Positions 17,999-26,744 of a stretch of 64,000 nucleotides of DNA are shown here, piece after piece; positions within the stretch are counted from its first letter, which is position 1; each line of letters starts with the position of its first letter. Under the pieces are notes generated by a model that did no database searches, was not told the DNA's origin, and saw only the letters and a program-made list of their open reading frames with translations. The DNA is taken from NCBI GenBank assembly GCA_964537035.1, contig CAZIAK010000017.1:1-64000 (forward strand), given 5' to 3'. A program made the translations under genes and the position numbers. Origin of the DNA: CAZIAK01 sp964537035. GTDB lineage: Bacteria; Planctomycetota; B15-G4.

Positions 17999-20079
17999 AC
18001 GCAAAGGTCCCGGGGGATGACACGACGCTGAGGGCGCTCGACGAGAGCTTTCCCGCCATCCCCGAGGTGAAGATCGTGGCTGAGATCGGCCGCGGGGGCA
18101 TGGGCACGGTCTACCGCGGGCAGCAGCAGTTCGTGCAGCGCGACGTGGCAGTCAAGGTGCTCAAGAGCGAGCTGGGCAGCGACTACACCCGGCGTTTTCA
18201 CCGGGAGGCTCGGCTGCTGGCGCGCATGAGCCACCCGGCCATCGTGGCTTGCCTCTCGGCGGGCCACACGGACGACGGCCTCAGCTACATCGTCATGGAG
18301 CTGATCGACGGGCCCGACCTCTATCACTGGCTGCAAGATCACGGCCAACTCGAGACCCGAGAGGCGTTGCAGCTCACGCTCTCCCTGGCCAGGGCGCTCG
18401 CCTACGCCTACGAGCAGGGCATCATTCATCGGGACATCAAGACCGCCAACGTGCTGCTGGCGCCGCGGCCTGGGGCCGCCGAGCACGACCTGTTTCCCTT
18501 CGACGCCAAGCTGGCCGACCTGGGGCTGGCGCGCCCGCAAGACCTGGACGGGCAGTCGTCCATGGCGGTCACGGCGGCGGGTGTGTCCATGGGCACGCCG
18601 TCATGCATGGCTCCTGAGCAGTTCGACGCCCCTGACAAGATCGACTTTCGCGCGGACATCTATGGCCTGGGCTGCGTGCTGTTTCATTGTCTCACCGGAC
18701 GAGCTGCGTTTCCCAAGCAGGGTCTGTCCCAGGTGCTGACCACCAAGATGAACCCCATCGCGCCGAACCCTCGGGCGGTGTTGCCCGAGCTGCCCCACCC
18801 TGTGGCACATCTGGTGTCGAAGATGCTGGCCACCCATCGCGACGAGCGGCACCGGGACTACGGCGAACTCATGAGCGAGATCGAAGGGTTGTTGCGAGCG
18901 CCCGCAGCCCCTGCTGCCGTGTTCCCTTGGACGCGAGTGCTGGTCGGCGTGGCCGTGGTCGCCGCCGCGCTCTTCGGCGCGTGGCAGCTGCAAGGCGAGG
19001 GCGACGTCTCGGACGGCCCGAGCGGCTCGGGCCAGACCGCAGGCCGCTCTGGCGACCATGCCGCGTCGCCCACCAACGCTCCTCTCGACGACGAGGGCTC
19101 GGACCTCTCTGCACTGGCTCTGCGCTGGCCCTTGGAACAACGTGGCCAGCAGCCAGCCACGACCCTGGGCTACCCGGCAGGTTCCGCGGTCTCCCTGGCC
19201 GTGTTCTCACCTGAGTCGTTGGATGGCCCGCCGACTCACGTCGCCTGGACCCTGTTTCAAGCCCCCGACTCTGCTCGGCCCGCTCTGGAAGGACAACTCG
19301 CAGACTTGGGCAGCGCTTCGATGGGTGACCTGCTCCTGCCCAGAGTGGCTGGCCTTGAGAGCTACCCCCTCGTGATCAACGTGCAGCCTCGGCAGGGCGA
19401 CGGCCCCCAGGGCTTCGAGACGTTTACCCTCAACGTCGACTCCACCCGTGACGTGCGTTCGATCACCCAGCCCAGCGTGCTCATGAACGGCCAAGAGCTG
19501 CTGGGTTGGGAACCCCGGGCGGGATCGTCAGCCAGCTTCAGAGAAGCCGAGGACTACCCGGGCGTGCAGGGCAACTCCGCTGGCATTGGCGACGAAGCCA
19601 CGGCTGCGACGTTCGCCCTGCCTCAGGGCGACTGGCAGGTGACCGGGGCGTTCCGGGCCTTCTGCTCGGGCAAGACCTGGTTTACCGAGGTGGGCCTGTG
19701 GCTCGACTGCGCACCGGGCAAGACGCGCATGTTGGTCATCAAGGCGCTCAGTCCGGACCCCGGTCAGCCCGTGGCCTACGAGCTGAGCACCGTGGAGTTC
19801 AAGCCCGACGAGACCCTCTTGCTGGGCGAAGAGCCCCACACGGGGACCAAGAGCCATGGCCTGTTTCACCGGCCCTGGCAGCGAGACGACGGCAAGAGCA
19901 GCTCACGAGAAGTGGAGTTCACTCTGCGCAAGCAGGGCACCGAACTCTCGATCACGGCGACAGGGCAAGAGAGCGGTCGCCTGGTGACGGTTCTCGAAGC
20001 AGAGCCCAGCACCTTGGGCATCTTCGTCGCCGGCGGCGTGGGCGACTTTCGCGACTTCCGCATCGCGCCCCTCGACTAG
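17995..20079 (+). CDS. Transmembrane Ser/Thr protein kinase (PknB-type)
   Basis: Receptor-like Hanks-type kinase, 694 residues. The N-terminal kinase domain (about 20-300) has GRGGMGTVYRG, VAVKVLK, IIHRDIKTANVLL near residue 145, ADLGLA in the DFG place and SCMAPEQ. All catalytic residues are kept, so it should be active. One membrane helix (about 310-328, VLVGVAVVAAALFGAW) leads to an exported region of about 360 residues whose last part looks like a beta-sandwich (GDFRDFRIAPL ending, as in 3-keto-disaccharide hydrolase/laminin-G-like folds). The start is GTG inside a GTGA overlap with the preceding repeat/redoxin gene, which suggests that gene product works with the kinase. Confidence 0.88.
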   Translation: MNAKVPGDDTTLRALDESFPAIPEVKIVAEIGRGGMGTVYRGQQQFVQRDVAVKVLKSELGSDYTRRFHREARLLARMSHPAIVACLSAGHTDDGLSYIVMELIDGPDLYHWLQDHGQLETREALQLTLSLARALAYAYEQGIIHRDIKTANVLLAPRPGAAEHDLFPFDAKLADLGLARPQDLDGQSSMAVTAAGVSMGTPSCMAPEQFDAPDKIDFRADIYGLGCVLFHCLTGRAAFPKQGLSQVLTTKMNPIAPNPRAVLPELPHPVAHLVSKMLATHRDERHRDYGELMSEIEGLLRAPAAPAAVFPWTRVLVGVAVVAAALFGAWQLQGEGDVSDGPSGSGQTAGRSGDHAASPTNAPLDDEGSDLSALALRWPLEQRGQQPATTLGYPAGSAVSLAVFSPESLDGPPTHVAWTLFQAPDSARPALEGQLADLGSASMGDLLLPRVAGLESYPLVINVQPRQGDGPQGFETFTLNVDSTRDVRSITQPSVLMNGQELLGWEPRAGSSASFREAEDYPGVQGNSAGIGDEATAATFALPQGDWQVTGAFRAFCSGKTWFTEVGLWLDCAPGKTRMLVIKALSPDPGQPVAYELSTVEFKPDETLLLGEEPHTGTKSHGLFHRPWQRDDGKSSSREVEFTLRKQGTELSITATGQESGRLVTVLEAEPSTLGIFVAGGVGDFRDFRIAPLD

Positions 20080-20155
20080 GTCGAGGGCGCGGCCTTGCCA
20101 CGACACGGACCACGCATCGATTGATCTGCGGAGGGCGTGGCCTGGGCCTGCCCCG

Positions 20156-20620
20156 TCAGCCCCGCGGGGGCAAGGTGGGGCGCACTCGGGCGCTCTCGCC
20201 GAGGATGTCCGCCAGGCGGCCTGCTCGCCATGTGTTCAGGATCAGGGTGTCGTCGAAGATGAAGACCACCCCGTTCATCCCGGCGTTAGAGCGGTCGTAG
20301 TCAAAGTCGGCGCTGTTGCCCTTGGTGACCTGATAGCTGACCTTGACGGCGTAGGCATTGGACTCGTACCAGCCGTAGGCCACGGCCACCGCCGTGTTGT
20401 CGTTCTCCCACACGGACAGGGGGGCGCCGAAGAGATCGAGTACGTCCTGCAGACTGCTGGCGTGGATCTCGACCTGGCTGAGTGCCGCCAGGGAGAGGGG
20501 CTCGTTTGCAGACTCACGGACCCAGTTGCCGCTCACGCAGCCGCAGCAGGTGAGCGCGAGCAAGGTGGCGGCCAGGCGGGTCGCCGGGGTCAAGAGTCTG
20601 ACGGGGTGCCTGCCATCCAT
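20156..20620 (-). CDS. Small lipoprotein, BamE-like fold suspected
   Basis: A 154-residue predicted lipoprotein with signal peptide and lipobox LTCCGC. It contains LSQVEIHASSLQDVLDLFGAP, reminiscent of the helix in SmpA/BamE-like small outer-membrane lipoproteins where the phrase is LxxGxTxxxVxxxLGxP. The rest is VAVAYGWYESNAYAVKVSYQV and MNGVVFIFDDTLIL, beta-strand-like. Its start overlaps the end of the next upstream gene by 31 bases, and that gene encodes a similar small lipoprotein, so the pair may be diverged duplicates. I cannot assign a function. Confidence 0.6.
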   Translation of the reverse strand: MDGRHPVRLLTPATRLAATLLALTCCGCVSGNWVRESANEPLSLAALSQVEIHASSLQDVLDLFGAPLSVWENDNTAVAVAYGWYESNAYAVKVSYQVTKGNSADFDYDRSNAGMNGVVFIFDDTLILNTWRAGRLADILGESARVRPTLPPRG

Positions 20621-20985
20621 GGCATCTGGTACTCGGCGCGGTCAGCGGCAAGGGTGGCGCCCACGTGGGTCAGCACGCCGGCTTCGTCGAAGAAGACCCA
20701 CATGCGATCCGTGCGGTTGTCCTCGTTGGACGCGGTGAAGATCAGCAAGAAGATGCCCGCCGACTTGCTCACCTTGTACTCGTACATGTAGGCCGAGCGG
20801 TAGCCGAGCTGGACGATCTCGGTGGGGGCGCCGAAGCGACTGGCTACTTGGCTCTGAGTGGTGAGCCCGGGCTGCAGCGCTTCGATGTCTTCAGTGGCCA
20901 GAGGCTCATTGAAGGTCTTGTGCGAGAGCAGACAGCCGGGAAGGCAAAGAACGATGAAGAGTGTAAGGAGGCGCATGGCAGCCAT
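20590..20985 (-). CDS. Small lipoprotein, BamE-like fold suspected
   Basis: A 131-residue predicted lipoprotein: signal MRLLTLFIVLCLPGC with a clear lipobox LPGC. Then LQPGLTTQSQVASRFGAPTEI matches the SmpA/OmlA (BamE-like) helix-turn pattern, followed by YRSAYMYEYKV and DRMWVFFDEAGVLTHVG as beta strands, the normal order for that fold. It is not necessarily BamE; planctomycetes carry many small proteins of this shape. Start MAAMRL at 20985 or MRLL at 20976. It overlaps the following lipoprotein gene by 31 bases and is divergent from the CHAD gene (135-base gap with a promoter). Confidence 0.65.
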   Translation of the reverse strand: MAAMRLLTLFIVLCLPGCLLSHKTFNEPLATEDIEALQPGLTTQSQVASRFGAPTEIVQLGYRSAYMYEYKVSKSAGIFLLIFTASNEDNRTDRMWVFFDEAGVLTHVGATLAADRAEYQMPWMAGTPSDS

Positions 20986-21105
20986 CGGCGGTCTTGGAAA
21001 CGTCCTGCGTAGAGTTTTCTTCGGCAGAAGGGGGCCCTCTGCTTGTGGGCTGATTCTCAGGCGTGCGCGCTCATCGCGGATGGCCGCTTGTGCCAGCAGA
21101 GGGGC

Positions 21106-21111
21106 TACACT
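21106..21111 (+). promoter_or_regulatory. -10 box TACACT of the CHAD gene
   Basis: GGGGCTACACT stands nine bases before the GTG start at 21121, so transcription should begin at or next to the start codon. No Shine-Dalgarno sequence is visible. Confidence 0.5.
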
Positions 21112-21120
21112 GCTAGAGCT

Positions 21121-22206
21121 GTGCGAATCTCCCTCTCTGACCTGCCGCCTATCGTCGATCAGCCGATCGACCCTTCCTGGCCCCTCAACGTGGCCGCGCA
21201 GGTGTTGGTGTTGCGGCAGCTCCGGGCCCTCAGCGAGTTTCGCGAAGTGGCCCTGTTGGGGGAGAGTGATGCGGGGGTGCACAAGCTTCGGGTAGCCTGC
21301 CGGCGACTGGGAGTGGTGCTGGTCGCCATGGCCGAGCTGTGGCCCGAAGAACAGCTCAAGCCCCTGCGCAAGGCCGTGGCGAAGCTGGCCAGATCTGTGG
21401 CCGGAGCCCGCGACCTTGACGTGATCATCACCGGTCTCTGTGGCCGCATCGCTGAAGTCCACGACGAAGAGGAGCGCGCCTTGCGCTGGCTCTGGAACCG
21501 CTCGGTGAGCGCCCGCAACCAGGAGCAGCGAGCTGTGGTCGCGGCGCTTGGCGGCTTCGTGGCCCATGGCTGGCTCGATCGTCTGGTGGAGTTCTTCTCT
21601 AGCACCCCCGTCGCACTCGACAACTGGGCCGGGCCGGGAGAAACGCTGGCAGTCGATTGTCAGACGGTCGCCGAGGCCATGCCCCGACTGGTCGATGCAG
21701 AGGTCGAGAGGGTCTGGCAGCTCTCGTCCAGCCTGGCCGACACAGAGGCCTCGGACGCCCAGCACGACTTTCGATTGGCCTGCAAGCGTCTGCGCTACCT
21801 CCTCGATGGTCTTGGCACGTGCCTGAACGTGAAGCCGCGCAAGCTGGTCAAGCCCTTGCGGCGATGCCAGCGGCTCCTGGGGGAGCTCCACGACGGCGAG
21901 AGTCAGTCCCTGGGTCTGGTCCAGTTGCTCAGCGGGCACGGCAATCGCTTGCGGCGCATCATGCGCGAGGCCAAGAAGACCGACGCCACCACCGACGCCT
22001 TGGCCGAGATCGCACACCAGGCGGCGCGAGCTTGCCATGACCTCCCCGCTGAGGGCCTGGCCCTCTACCTGGCTGAACTGGCGGCCCGCCGCGATGTGTT
22101 GCGAGATGAGCTGACCGAGCTGTGGCAGCGCCTCGACGAGAGCGGCTACCGGGAGCGGCTGTTGGCGGCGGCTCAGCCGTCGGTGGGCGAGAGTCGCTCC
22201 AGCTGA
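21121..22206 (+). CDS. CHAD domain protein
   Basis: A 361-residue helical CHAD protein. CHAD domains bind inorganic polyphosphate through conserved histidines and basic residues. Both halves of the domain are visible: VHKLRVACRRLGVVLVAM near residue 55 and HDFRLACKRLRYLLDGL near residue 215, each with the basic helix face. Other helices are GARDLDVI and RLLGELHDGESQS. No CYTH domain is fused. The start is GTG at 21121 directly after a TACACT box; a longer reading from 21043 is possible but would place the promoter inside the gene. The 3' end overlaps the convergent DUF1080 gene by 34 bases. Confidence 0.85.
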   Translation: MRISLSDLPPIVDQPIDPSWPLNVAAQVLVLRQLRALSEFREVALLGESDAGVHKLRVACRRLGVVLVAMAELWPEEQLKPLRKAVAKLARSVAGARDLDVIITGLCGRIAEVHDEEERALRWLWNRSVSARNQEQRAVVAALGGFVAHGWLDRLVEFFSSTPVALDNWAGPGETLAVDCQTVAEAMPRLVDAEVERVWQLSSSLADTEASDAQHDFRLACKRLRYLLDGLGTCLNVKPRKLVKPLRRCQRLLGELHDGESQSLGLVQLLSGHGNRLRRIMREAKKTDATTDALAEIAHQAARACHDLPAEGLALYLAELAARRDVLRDELTELWQRLDESGYRERLLAAAQPSVGESRSS

Positions 22207-23819
22207 GCGATGGTGCAGTCGGGCCCTTCGGCCAGCATGAGGAGCTGTCCAGGAGAACTGCCCCCGTCTCTTCGCTCACCGAGCAGGGCTCCGTCGATGT
22301 GCACGGCGACCCGGCCGCCCGCCAGGCTGACTGAGAGTGTGGCCCAGCCGTCCGTGGCCGGCGGTCGCACCAGCAGGCCCCCATGGGGGAGGTCGTGCAG
22401 GCCCGGGCCTGAGGGCCGTGGGCCTGGAACGGCCGGAGCCTTGCCGCCGGTGAGCTCGTCGGGGGCGGCCAAGATCAGAGCCAGCTGGCCCGCCGATCGA
22501 AACCTGAGACGCAGCGCCGTGTTGGCCACGGTGGTCGGGCTCAGCAGCACCGCTGGAGCCCGGGGCGAGGCGCTCTCATGAGCTTGAAGGCCGTCTGCCG
22601 TGAGGCTCCAGCCCGGGCGCCCGGAGAGCCACTCGTCCAGGGATCGTGCGTCGAGCCAGGTCAGCCAGCGGTGGCTTCCCAGGTCGTGCAGGCGCAGGTG
22701 TCGCCAGCGCATGGTGCTGTTGTGGCCGTTGTGAATCTGCAGGGCGAGCTTGCCGGTGAGGTCGAGGGTGTCCAGCACGTCGGCTGTGGGCAGGCCGTTC
22801 ACCCAGGCCTTGATCGACGGGCCCACGCACTCGATGCGGTAGTGGTTCCACTCGCCGTTGTGAAAGGCGGAGCGGGCCACGTCGTCGTCGGCCAGATTGT
22901 CGATCCAGCCCCGGCGAGCCTCGTCGTAGAGCCCCCCGGACCAGGAACGATCTGAGGGGTCGATCTCGATCTGGTAGCCGAAGAGGCGGCCCCCATCAGC
23001 GACCTGGCTGCGCACCTGGATACCCGAGTTGCCCTGGTCTTCGTTGCGCAGCTCCACCTCCAGCAGAAAGTCGCCGAAGCTCTGCTCGCTCACCAGAAAA
23101 CTCTGGCCTCCGCCGCCCACCTCGCCGAGGACCTCGTCCGGACCCGGCGTCCAGAGGGCGTCGCCCAGCTGGCCCCAACCCCGCAGACCTTCGCTGGCCA
23201 AGGGCTTCAACAGGCGACCGGGGAGGTCGGCCAGGTCGCGGAGGCGCAGGTTGGCCACGGCGCCGCTCCCGGTGATTTGATGCAGGACCAAGGGGGCAGC
23301 CTGGGGGAGCGCCGCCACCCTGCACACGGGCAGCCCGTCGACGGTGATCAACAGGCCGCTGTCGTCTGCGCGAACGTGAACCCTCTGCCAGCGGTTGGAG
23401 GTGAGGGCCACATCGCCCAGGCACGACAGCACCTCGATGGCGCGCAAGCCAGGGGCCAAGGGAGGTCCCACGGGCAGGCCGCCGTGCTCCAGCTGGACAG
23501 CGCCGTCAGCGCTCAGCAAGACGTCGAAGTCGACTTCGATACGTCGGGTGTGGACAGCCAGTCCCAGCTGCCCATCAGCCAGGCTCGAGAGTTCGGTCAC
23601 TGCGGCCCCCTCGCCGACGGCTGGGGGCGAGCGGTTCTCCCAGCCCGCCAGGGTCTCGAACGCGGTGACGCCGCGTGGGCTGGGTGTGGCGGCGGTGTCT
23701 TGCTGAACAGCAGCGAGAGGCGCGGCGCAGCACAGGGTCGCCACGGCGAGAGCACACCACCGGGCGTGCGAACCTGGCGTTCGCAGGGCGGGCGAGCGTT
23801 GCAGCAAGGTGCGAAGCAT
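22173..23819 (-). CDS. Secreted DUF1080 (3-keto-disaccharide hydrolase-like) protein
   Basis: A 548-residue exported protein with signal peptide (MLRTLLQRS... CALAVATLCCAAPLAA). The middle part (about 215-400) is a DUF1080 domain: GLRGWGQLGDALWTPG, FGDFLLEVELRNEDQGNSGI, YQIEIDP, SWSGGLYDEARRGW, WNHYRIECVGPSIKAWVNG and LALQIHNGHNSTMRWRHLRL. Family members have a concanavalin-like sandwich and some cleave 3-keto-disaccharides. The flanking parts (40-210 and 400-548) look like further, degenerate beta-sandwich modules. Start ATG at 23819. Divergent from the PVC-type cytochrome gene, a pairing typical of planctomycete carbohydrate degradation. Confidence 0.85.
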   Translation of the reverse strand: MLRTLLQRSPALRTPGSHARWCALAVATLCCAAPLAAVQQDTAATPSPRGVTAFETLAGWENRSPPAVGEGAAVTELSSLADGQLGLAVHTRRIEVDFDVLLSADGAVQLEHGGLPVGPPLAPGLRAIEVLSCLGDVALTSNRWQRVHVRADDSGLLITVDGLPVCRVAALPQAAPLVLHQITGSGAVANLRLRDLADLPGRLLKPLASEGLRGWGQLGDALWTPGPDEVLGEVGGGGQSFLVSEQSFGDFLLEVELRNEDQGNSGIQVRSQVADGGRLFGYQIEIDPSDRSWSGGLYDEARRGWIDNLADDDVARSAFHNGEWNHYRIECVGPSIKAWVNGLPTADVLDTLDLTGKLALQIHNGHNSTMRWRHLRLHDLGSHRWLTWLDARSLDEWLSGRPGWSLTADGLQAHESASPRAPAVLLSPTTVANTALRLRFRSAGQLALILAAPDELTGGKAPAVPGPRPSGPGLHDLPHGGLLVRPPATDGWATLSVSLAGGRVAVHIDGALLGERRDGGSSPGQLLMLAEGPDCTIAQLERLSPTDG

Positions 23820-24053
23820 CGAGATCCCCAAGGGGCAGGTTGGGAGCGCAAGGACGTGCTGGGTTGCCCGAGCACCGTACTGCAAGCGCCTACGGACTGG
23901 CAGTGCGAGCTGGCTGCGGCCGTGCCGGCACTTCACGCACTGGCTGCAGGGCCAGCGCAGTTGAGCTGCTACCCTACCCGTCGTTTTCCCCGTGAGCGTG
24001 CCCATGGTCTTCACCCGTTCTCGCAGCTGTCGTTGCCCCCGGGTGACCCGCTC

Positions 24054-26618
24054 GTGAACGGGGGCTCGTCGGGCCTGCGGGCGATCGTTCGCCATGGCCT
24101 GATGCTGCTGATCTGTTCCGCCGGTGTGTGGGCCCAGGCTGGTGATGGGGGCGACGATCCCGGGTCGGTGCAGCATGATCTGCCCAGCGATCTCGTCGTA
24201 CCGACAGCGCCCGTGCTCTCGCCCGAAGAGGCCATGGCAGCCTTCTCGTTGGCCGACGATCTCGCGGTCGAGTTGGTGGCCGCAGAGCCGCTCATCCATG
24301 ACCCGGTGGCGGCCTGTTTCGATGGGGAGGGTCGACTGTGGGTCTGCGAGATGCGGGGCTTCATGCCGGACGCAGACGGTCTGGGCGAAGACGCACCCGT
24401 GGGTTCGGTGGTCGTGCTTCACGACGACGATGGCGACGGCACCATGGATCGGCGGGTGGTCTTCCTGGACGAGTTGGTCCTGCCCCGCGGCGTGCTGCCC
24501 GTTCGCGGCGGAGCGTTGGTGATCGCCCCTCCCGAGGTGCTCTTCTGCCGCGACACCGACGGTGACGGCCGGGCGGACGAGCGTACCGTCGTGGAGTCTG
24601 GTGTGTCCGGGCTGGTCAGTCCTGAGCATGCGCTCAACGGTCTGCTGGCCACCCTCGACAATCGCATCGCCGTGGCCAATCACCCGCGCAGCTATCGCTG
24701 GAGCGAGGGCGCCTGGGTGACAGAGGCCAACACACCCGCCGGGCAGTGGGGCCAGACCATGGACGACTGGGGACGGCTCTACTTCAACACCAACTCTGAT
24801 GTGCTGCGGGCCCACGCCGTGGCGCCACGGTACGGCGTGCGCAATCGGAACCACGGCACCATCGCCGGGCTGAACAAACGGGTGGTCGAGGACCAGGGGG
24901 TGTGGCCCGTGCGCATCACGCCTGGTGTGAATCGAGGCTACCGCCCGGGGGTGCTGAAAGACTGGAAGCTGTCCCGGGTGACCGCGGCCTGCGCGCCCCT
25001 GGTCCATCGGGGCGACGGCTTGCCAGACGGCTATGGAGGCGCTGCCTTCGTCTGCGAGCCCGCCGCCAATCTGGTGCAGCACTACGCGCTGTGGGATGAC
25101 GAGCAAGGCTCTCCGAGAGGTGCGCCCGCCAGTCCGGGGCAGGCTGTGCTGGCCTCCACCGATGAACGTTTTCGCCCGGTGGATCTGCTCGACGGACCGG
25201 ACGGCGCGGTGTACGTGGTGGACATGTATCGGGGCATCCTGCAGCACAAGATCTTCATGACCACGTTTCTTCGTCGGCAGGTCGACCGGCGGGGCCTGGC
25301 CGAGCCCTTGGGCCTGGGACGCATCTGGCGGCTGGTGCGCAAGGGCGAGCGTCCCACCGCTGCCGACCCTCTCTCGCAGCTCACGCCGCTGCAGGCCGTG
25401 GCGCGCCTTGAGCACAGCAACGGCTTCCTGCGGGACCAGGCTCAGCAGTGGTTGGTGGAGCGGGGCGCTGACGATGGTGCGATCGACGAGGCCTTGTCCC
25501 ACATGGCCACCACCAGCTCCTTCGGTCACGCCCGGGCCCACGCCCTGTGGACGCTGACCGGCCGGGGGACTCTCGACCCGGAGACCTTGGCCGCGGCCCT
25601 CACATCGCCCCAGCCAGAGGCTCGTCGCGCGGCCGCCCAGGTGGCCGAGCCGTGGTTGCTGCGCCGCCCGAACCGGTTCGTCCCCGCGCTCTCGAAGCTC
25701 ACCCGGGACGAAGACGTGCGGGTGTCTCGCCAGGCGCTGTTGTCCCTGGGCGTCGATCACCCCCTGGCCGTCTCGGCACTGTTCAGCGCGGCGTTGGCGG
25801 ATGTGTCCACCGCGGAACGACGGTCGGCCATTCTCTGCAGCGTCCCCGGTCGAGAGCTTGAGTTGTTCGAGGGGCTGTTGGCGTCCAACTCCTTCGCAGA
25901 GCAGGCACCGGGGCGAGATCGGCTGCTGTTCTTCTTGGCTCGGGCGGTGGCGCGCGAAGGGCGCAGCCTGCGCCTGGACGACATGCTCGTTGCCGTGGGC
26001 GACGATTGCGAACCCTGGCAGCAACAGGCGGTCTTTGAGGGCCTCTTGGCTGTTCGTGAAGACCCGACCGAGCGCTTGGCTGTGAGATCCGAGCCAGCCG
26101 TGCTCACTCGCGTGCAAGGCGGCGACGACGATGGGCTCGCGGACCTGGCCCGGCAGGTGAGCGACCTGCTGATCTGGCCCGGGCATCCCCGGCGTGCGAC
26201 CGTCGCGGAGGTGGCACCGCTCACCGACGAGCAGGAGCAGCTGTTCGCCCGCGGTGACGCGCTCTACGCCGCGGTGTGCCTGGCCTGCCACCAGGCCTCT
26301 GGTCGGGGCGCACCGGGGCTGGCGCCACCCTTGCGGCGGAGCGAGCACGTCTTGGCGCAAGACCCACGACGGTTGGCGGCCATCCTGCTGCACGGACTCG
26401 ACGGCCCCCTCGTCGTGCGCAACCAGCAGTGGTCCGGGGACATGCCGGCGCTGGCGGGTGATGACCGCGATCTGGCGGCCGTGCTGACCTACATCCGCCG
26501 GGAGTGGGGTCACGTTGCCGAGCCCGTGAGCCCTCACCTGGTGAGCGAGACGCGCGAGGCCACAGCTGATAGAGACGAACCCTGGACCTGGGCTGAGCTT
26601 GAGCGGGCGTTCCCCTGA
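24054..26618 (+). CDS. PVC-type cytochrome c protein with beta-propeller and HEAT-like repeats
   Basis: About 854 residues, exported. The N-terminal two-fifths is the PVC/DUF7133-type membrane-bound dehydrogenase beta-propeller: DLAVELVAAEPLIHDPVA, GRLWVCEMRGFMPD, VVVLHDDDGDGTMDR, RDTDGDGRAD, FVCEPAANLVQHY and RPVDLLDGPDGAVYVVDMYR. A helical HEAT-like stretch follows. A C-terminal cytochrome c domain has heme motif CLACHQ near residue 743 and the axial methionine in GDMPALAGDD. It passes electrons from oxidation of an organic substrate, unidentified. The start was taken at GTG 24054, which gives a short signal peptide (LRAIVRHGLMLLICSAGVWA); the frame stays open far upstream, so this is a judgement. 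Confidence 0.87.
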   Translation: MNGGSSGLRAIVRHGLMLLICSAGVWAQAGDGGDDPGSVQHDLPSDLVVPTAPVLSPEEAMAAFSLADDLAVELVAAEPLIHDPVAACFDGEGRLWVCEMRGFMPDADGLGEDAPVGSVVVLHDDDGDGTMDRRVVFLDELVLPRGVLPVRGGALVIAPPEVLFCRDTDGDGRADERTVVESGVSGLVSPEHALNGLLATLDNRIAVANHPRSYRWSEGAWVTEANTPAGQWGQTMDDWGRLYFNTNSDVLRAHAVAPRYGVRNRNHGTIAGLNKRVVEDQGVWPVRITPGVNRGYRPGVLKDWKLSRVTAACAPLVHRGDGLPDGYGGAAFVCEPAANLVQHYALWDDEQGSPRGAPASPGQAVLASTDERFRPVDLLDGPDGAVYVVDMYRGILQHKIFMTTFLRRQVDRRGLAEPLGLGRIWRLVRKGERPTAADPLSQLTPLQAVARLEHSNGFLRDQAQQWLVERGADDGAIDEALSHMATTSSFGHARAHALWTLTGRGTLDPETLAAALTSPQPEARRAAAQVAEPWLLRRPNRFVPALSKLTRDEDVRVSRQALLSLGVDHPLAVSALFSAALADVSTAERRSAILCSVPGRELELFEGLLASNSFAEQAPGRDRLLFFLARAVAREGRSLRLDDMLVAVGDDCEPWQQQAVFEGLLAVREDPTERLAVRSEPAVLTRVQGGDDDGLADLARQVSDLLIWPGHPRRATVAEVAPLTDEQEQLFARGDALYAAVCLACHQASGRGAPGLAPPLRRSEHVLAQDPRRLAAILLHGLDGPLVVRNQQWSGDMPALAGDDRDLAAVLTYIRREWGHVAEPVSPHLVSETREATADRDEPWTWAELERAFP

Positions 26619-26744
26619 GATCAGCCTCCTGTGGCTCCCACGGTGACGCGGGAGTTTGGCGGCATGCGGTCCATGGCATGAAGGTCGCCCACTTCGGCAC
26701 AATCCCGCAACGGCCCTGGTTCTCGGGGCGGCTCTCGGAGATCG

